Shown: positions 3,718 through 6,586 of the stretch, in pieces | Layout of the letters: each line of letters opens with the position of its first letter | Numbering within the stretch: position 1 is the stretch's first letter | From: CAZVWW01 sp964631265 | GTDB taxonomy: Bacteria; Thermotogota; Thermotogae; MWEM01 | Reading direction: 5' to 3' | DNA length: 6,586 nucleotides | Assembly (NCBI GenBank): GCA_964631265.1 | Contig: CAZVWW010000124.1 | Location: forward strand, 1 to 6,586 | Made by a program: the position numbers and the translations under genes | The notes under the pieces: generated by a model | Databases searched by the model: none | What the model saw: the letters and a program-made list of their open reading frames with translations, nothing else | What the model was told of the DNA's origin: nothing

Positions 3718-6546
3718 GTGAAGCGTTTTAAAAAACAAAGTATGGATGGGTGTGCTTATTTGAAGACATTTAAGGAAATAAAGCGACAGGCAATAAAACA
3801 AATGAGAGAGAATCGGAACCAGGACGCTGTCAGTCTTGTTTTAAATGAAATTGACAATGCTGAGAGTGCCGGGGAAAAAGATGAACGACTGATCTTGAAT
3901 CTCAATAATCTACTGGGGGAGGTGTTTTTTCAAACCGGGGAGATTAATAGGGCCGGTGACATCTTTCAGCAGACTCTGAAGAAGATCGAAATCCCTTCAT
4001 ATCCCCTGATCAGGGCCGATATACGGCAGAATCTGGCAGTCTATGAGAAGACGCTGGGGGATTATGAGAAGGCGGAGGCGGATTATCAGAGGGCAAAGGC
4101 TTTATTTGAAAAACACACTTCCGCGGAGGATCTGGATTATCTCTTCACTTTATACAACCTGGCCAATCTTAAACGTCTGCTTGGAAGGTATACTGAATCA
4201 GAAACGATTTATCAAAGGGTTCTTGAGATCATCAGGACACATGATTCGGTCCCTCCTTTTCTGAGTGTTCAGGTCTACCATAATCTCGGAGTCCTCTACG
4301 CTGAGCTGGGGGATTTCGAGGCGGCCCTTGATTGTTACTTCATATCCCTCAGAGGAAGGGTGAAGAAGTTCGGTGCCGTCTCTTCTGAATATGCCCAGAT
4401 ACTGAATAATCTTGCACAACTCTTTTGGCGAAACGATCTCCATATTGCTGAAAGGATATTCGGGAAGAGCCTGATGATCTGTCAAAAGGTCTTCAAAACA
4501 CACGATTTAAGGACTGCGAAGACCGGGAAAAATCTTTCAGTGATTAAGAGAGAACTTGAAAAGTACGATGAAGCCTGTCAATTGATGGGCGATGCGTTGG
4601 TGACGATGAAGAAGACCGTTGGAGAGCAATCGCCTCTGTTCAGGCGGTCAAAGCGAGAGGCGGCAGTTCTCGAATGGAAAATGGAGAAGGGCGGGAAAGC
4701 CCGTAAGGGTTTTGAAGAGACCCTCGCCTTTTTCAAAGAGAAGCGAAACGTCTACATAAGAGACTATATCAGAACATTGATAGAATTCTCCCGTTTTGAG
4801 TTTGATACAGGAGATGTTCAGGCAGGTATTGCTCTGCTGGCGGAGGCGATGGAAAAGCAGAACCATCTCTTATGGGAGATAACCAAGGGGCTCCCCGAGG
4901 AAAAGGCCCTCAAATTCCTAAGGAGCATTGAAAAGGATACCGGCTATCTGATCACTGTTTTAACCAGGATCGCAGATGGCCCGGACCTGCAAAAACTGTA
5001 CCCTCTCCTCTATATGAGAAAAGGGATGGTCTTTGAGGTCACCTTTCTGCACAGACTTGAGGCCTTGACAGCGGGTGACAGCGAGTTGAAAATGAAATAT
5101 GAGCTGTACCGCAAAAAGAGGCACGATTTGGCCCGGAGACGTTTCATTGCAGAGACAGCATATGAGACTGACGGAGAACGATCGAAGATGCATAAGGATT
5201 TGGAGACTGAAATAAACGAACTTGAGAGGAAAATCCTTTCCCGGGTGCCCGAACTTGCTGATCAAACGATTCAATCGATTGAAGATGCTTTAAAAGAGAC
5301 CGTCCGGGATGAGGCTGCTTTTCTGGATTACTATCAATACCTTGAATACGATCTGACTTCGGGCGAGTATACCGATCGGAACAGATATGCAGTCTTCTCC
5401 ACGGATATTTCAGATCGAAGACTGGCGAGCCGGGCTGCTGATCTCGGACAGGCTTCGTCTATCGAGAAAGCAATCATTTCTTTCAATTCAGCCCTCCTCG
5501 ATGAGGAACAGTTGACAGACATTGATGGCTTTCTTGAGAAAGGGCTTGAGGTTTACCTGTGGATAGTGCCGGATTCTCCTGACAAAAAGCACCTTTATAT
5601 CTCTCCGGATGCGGGATTGTCGATGTTGTCCTTCGAGGCACTAAATATTGAAGATGGCCGTTTTCTCGTGGAAGAACACACTGTTTATTACATGCATTCA
5701 GCCAGAGAGTTTGCCAGGAACAGGAACGGTGATGAGCGGTCTCATACAGTTTCGATCTTCAGTGATCCGGACTTTGAACTCAAGGGATATCGAAGAGAAA
5801 AAGCCGGGGATAACAAAGAGCCGGCTCTTCTTTCTTCTCTGAAAACCGCGCTCGGAGAGGCTTCCTTTTTTGAGGCCCTCGAAGGCTCGAAAGGGGAGGC
5901 TGATGATGTCAGGGAAGTCTTTGAAAACACCGGGTGTACTGTGGATGAATTTAGCTCAGAGAGGGCAACAGCCGGGGCCATGAAAGAACAGAAGAACCCC
6001 GGGATTCTCCATATTGCGACACACGGCTTTTTCCTTCCCCGTCCTGAAAGCGACAAGACACATCCCATGATGCAGGCCGGTTTTGTTCTGGCCGGAATAA
6101 ACGCCTGCCTTCGAGGGTTTTCAATCCCCGAGAAGTACAACAACGGTATTGTGACCGCCTATGATACGGCGACACTTGATCTGAGGCAAACGGGTTTGGT
6201 CGTTCTTTCGGCCTGTGAGTCGGGGCTCGGCGAAATAGAAAAGGGGGAGGGGGTCATGGGACTTAGAAGGGGTTTTTCCCAGGCCGGAGCAAGAAGTGTT
6301 ATTATGACGTTGTGGAAGGTCAGCGATCTCTATTCGAATATGCTGATGAAACGCTTTTATGAAAATCTGAAGGCCGGATTTGAAGTGGCCGATGCCCTGA
6401 GGGTATCGAAGCTGGCGTTGATCGAAGAGCTCGATGATGAATATGGCTTCGCCTTTCCAAAACTCTGGGCAGGGTTTGTGTGTCAGGGAGGGAAAGAGCG
6501 TTTGCAGAAATCAGAGGGACAGAAATCAGAGGGACAGGTCCCTTGA
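3718..6546 (+). CDS. TPR-CHAT caspase-like protease
   Basis: 942 residues, likely cytosolic (no signal peptide or membrane segment). Residues ~30-385 are a run of about seven or eight tetratricopeptide-like helical pairs, for example YNLANLKRLLGRYTESETIYQ in part and YHNLGVLYAELGDFEAAL. A charged helical linker follows at ~430-520 (LETEINELERKIL). The CHAT domain covers ~600-925. It opens with LYISPDAGLSMLSFEAL, has the His motif HIATHGFF (H769) and the Cys motif LVVLSACESGLG (C833), and continues GVMGLRRGFSQAGARSVIMTLW to LWAGFVCQG. CHAT proteins are clan CD cysteine peptidases related to caspases and separases; TPRs usually bind a partner or substrate. Both catalytic residues are present, so it should be active. 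The start is uncertain: GTG 3718 has a poor Shine-Dalgarno (CAGG), and ATG 3742 or TTG 3760 are in-frame alternatives. The last ~13 residues are encoded by repeats. Substrate and trigger cannot be read from the window. Confidence 0.93.
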   Translation: MKRFKKQSMDGCAYLKTFKEIKRQAIKQMRENRNQDAVSLVLNEIDNAESAGEKDERLILNLNNLLGEVFFQTGEINRAGDIFQQTLKKIEIPSYPLIRADIRQNLAVYEKTLGDYEKAEADYQRAKALFEKHTSAEDLDYLFTLYNLANLKRLLGRYTESETIYQRVLEIIRTHDSVPPFLSVQVYHNLGVLYAELGDFEAALDCYFISLRGRVKKFGAVSSEYAQILNNLAQLFWRNDLHIAERIFGKSLMICQKVFKTHDLRTAKTGKNLSVIKRELEKYDEACQLMGDALVTMKKTVGEQSPLFRRSKREAAVLEWKMEKGGKARKGFEETLAFFKEKRNVYIRDYIRTLIEFSRFEFDTGDVQAGIALLAEAMEKQNHLLWEITKGLPEEKALKFLRSIEKDTGYLITVLTRIADGPDLQKLYPLLYMRKGMVFEVTFLHRLEALTAGDSELKMKYELYRKKRHDLARRRFIAETAYETDGERSKMHKDLETEINELERKILSRVPELADQTIQSIEDALKETVRDEAAFLDYYQYLEYDLTSGEYTDRNRYAVFSTDISDRRLASRAADLGQASSIEKAIISFNSALLDEEQLTDIDGFLEKGLEVYLWIVPDSPDKKHLYISPDAGLSMLSFEALNIEDGRFLVEEHTVYYMHSAREFARNRNGDERSHTVSIFSDPDFELKGYRREKAGDNKEPALLSSLKTALGEASFFEALEGSKGEADDVREVFENTGCTVDEFSSERATAGAMKEQKNPGILHIATHGFFLPRPESDKTHPMMQAGFVLAGINACLRGFSIPEKYNNGIVTAYDTATLDLRQTGLVVLSACESGLGEIEKGEGVMGLRRGFSQAGARSVIMTLWKVSDLYSNMLMKRFYENLKAGFEVADALRVSKLALIEELDDEYGFAFPKLWAGFVCQGGKERLQKSEGQKSEGQVP
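6505..6534 (+). repeat. 15-bp tandem duplication at the 3' end of the CHAT gene
   Basis: CAGAAATCAGAGGGA occurs twice in direct tandem (6505-6519 and 6520-6534) and encodes QKSEG-QKSEG. The second copy runs into the left arm of the inverted repeat at 6522-6585, so the duplication involves the edge of that element. Confidence 0.95.
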
Positions 6547-6585
6547 TTATGAATTCGTAATCAAGGGACCTGTCCCTCTGATTTC
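6522..6585. repeat. 64-bp near-perfect inverted repeat overlapping the CHAT stop codon
   Basis: The left arm (from 6522, GAAATCAGAGGGACAGGTCC onward) is the reverse complement of the right arm, with a single T/G mismatch (6550/6557) flanking a central GAATTC. In RNA the mismatch would be a G-U pair, giving a hairpin of about 29 bp. Each arm contains GGGACAGGTCCC, itself a near-palindrome. The CHAT stop TGA (6544-6546) lies inside the left arm. It resembles a REP- or MITE-like palindromic element. It could also act as a bidirectional RNA 3' structure, but the window ends one base after it, so no terminator T-run or target duplication can be assessed. Confidence 0.88.
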
Positions 6586-6586
6586 C

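Noticed and set aside
5742..6143. 133-codon minus-strand frame inside the CHAT gene
   Set aside because: It is antisense to the conserved CHAT catalytic region, whose frame is fixed by motifs.
3718..6546. Type III CRISPR-linked TPR-CHAT (Craspase-type) partner
   Set aside because: No cas gene, effector or repeat array is present in the window; the architecture alone is not enough.

Overview
This is a bacterial chromosomal window. The evidence is a rho gene, three tRNA genes with the CCA end encoded in the DNA, Shine-Dalgarno-led genes and a near-consensus sigma-70-type promoter. TPR-CHAT proteins and MerR/methyltransferase fusions occur in large-genome environmental Gram-negative lineages such as Desulfobacterota. 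The Rho sequence alone does not fix the phylum, so that placement is only a weak inference.

Layout. The left 3.6 kb is read on the minus strand and the right 2.8 kb on the plus strand. From left to right: (1) rho, 1-1303 minus, complete at its N-terminus but cut by the window edge before its last ~60 codons; (2) an AT-rich gap of 253 bp; (3) a small membrane protein, 1557-1964 minus, resembling the MnhE/MrpE subunit of multi-subunit Na+/H+ antiporters; (4) a tRNA cluster read Arg(CCT), Asp(GTC), Asp(GTC) from an extended -10 promoter at 2323-2351, with the two tRNA-Asp genes identical and part of an 89-bp direct repeat; (5) a MerR-type regulator fused to a zinc ribbon and a SAM-methyltransferase-like domain, 2386-3624 minus, which appears to start at an ATT codon; (6) a divergent 93-bp control region; (7) a 942-residue TPR-CHAT caspase-like protease, 3718-6546 plus; (8) a 64-bp near-perfect inverted repeat, 6522-6585, that overlaps the 3' end of the CHAT gene and supplies its last residues.

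How the parts may work together. rho and the tRNA cluster are housekeeping. The interesting unit is the divergent pair. A MerR-like DNA-binding protein carrying a Cys4 zinc ribbon and an atypical methyltransferase fold lies back to back with a CHAT protease that keeps its His/Cys dyad (H769, C833). Each gene has a perfect TATAAT -10 box and no recognisable -35 box, and a small palindrome sits nearly midway between the two -10 boxes. This fits one regulator acting on both genes, so the fusion protein may sense a signal and control the protease. No CRISPR, gasdermin or other known CHAT partner is visible here. The functional link is inference.
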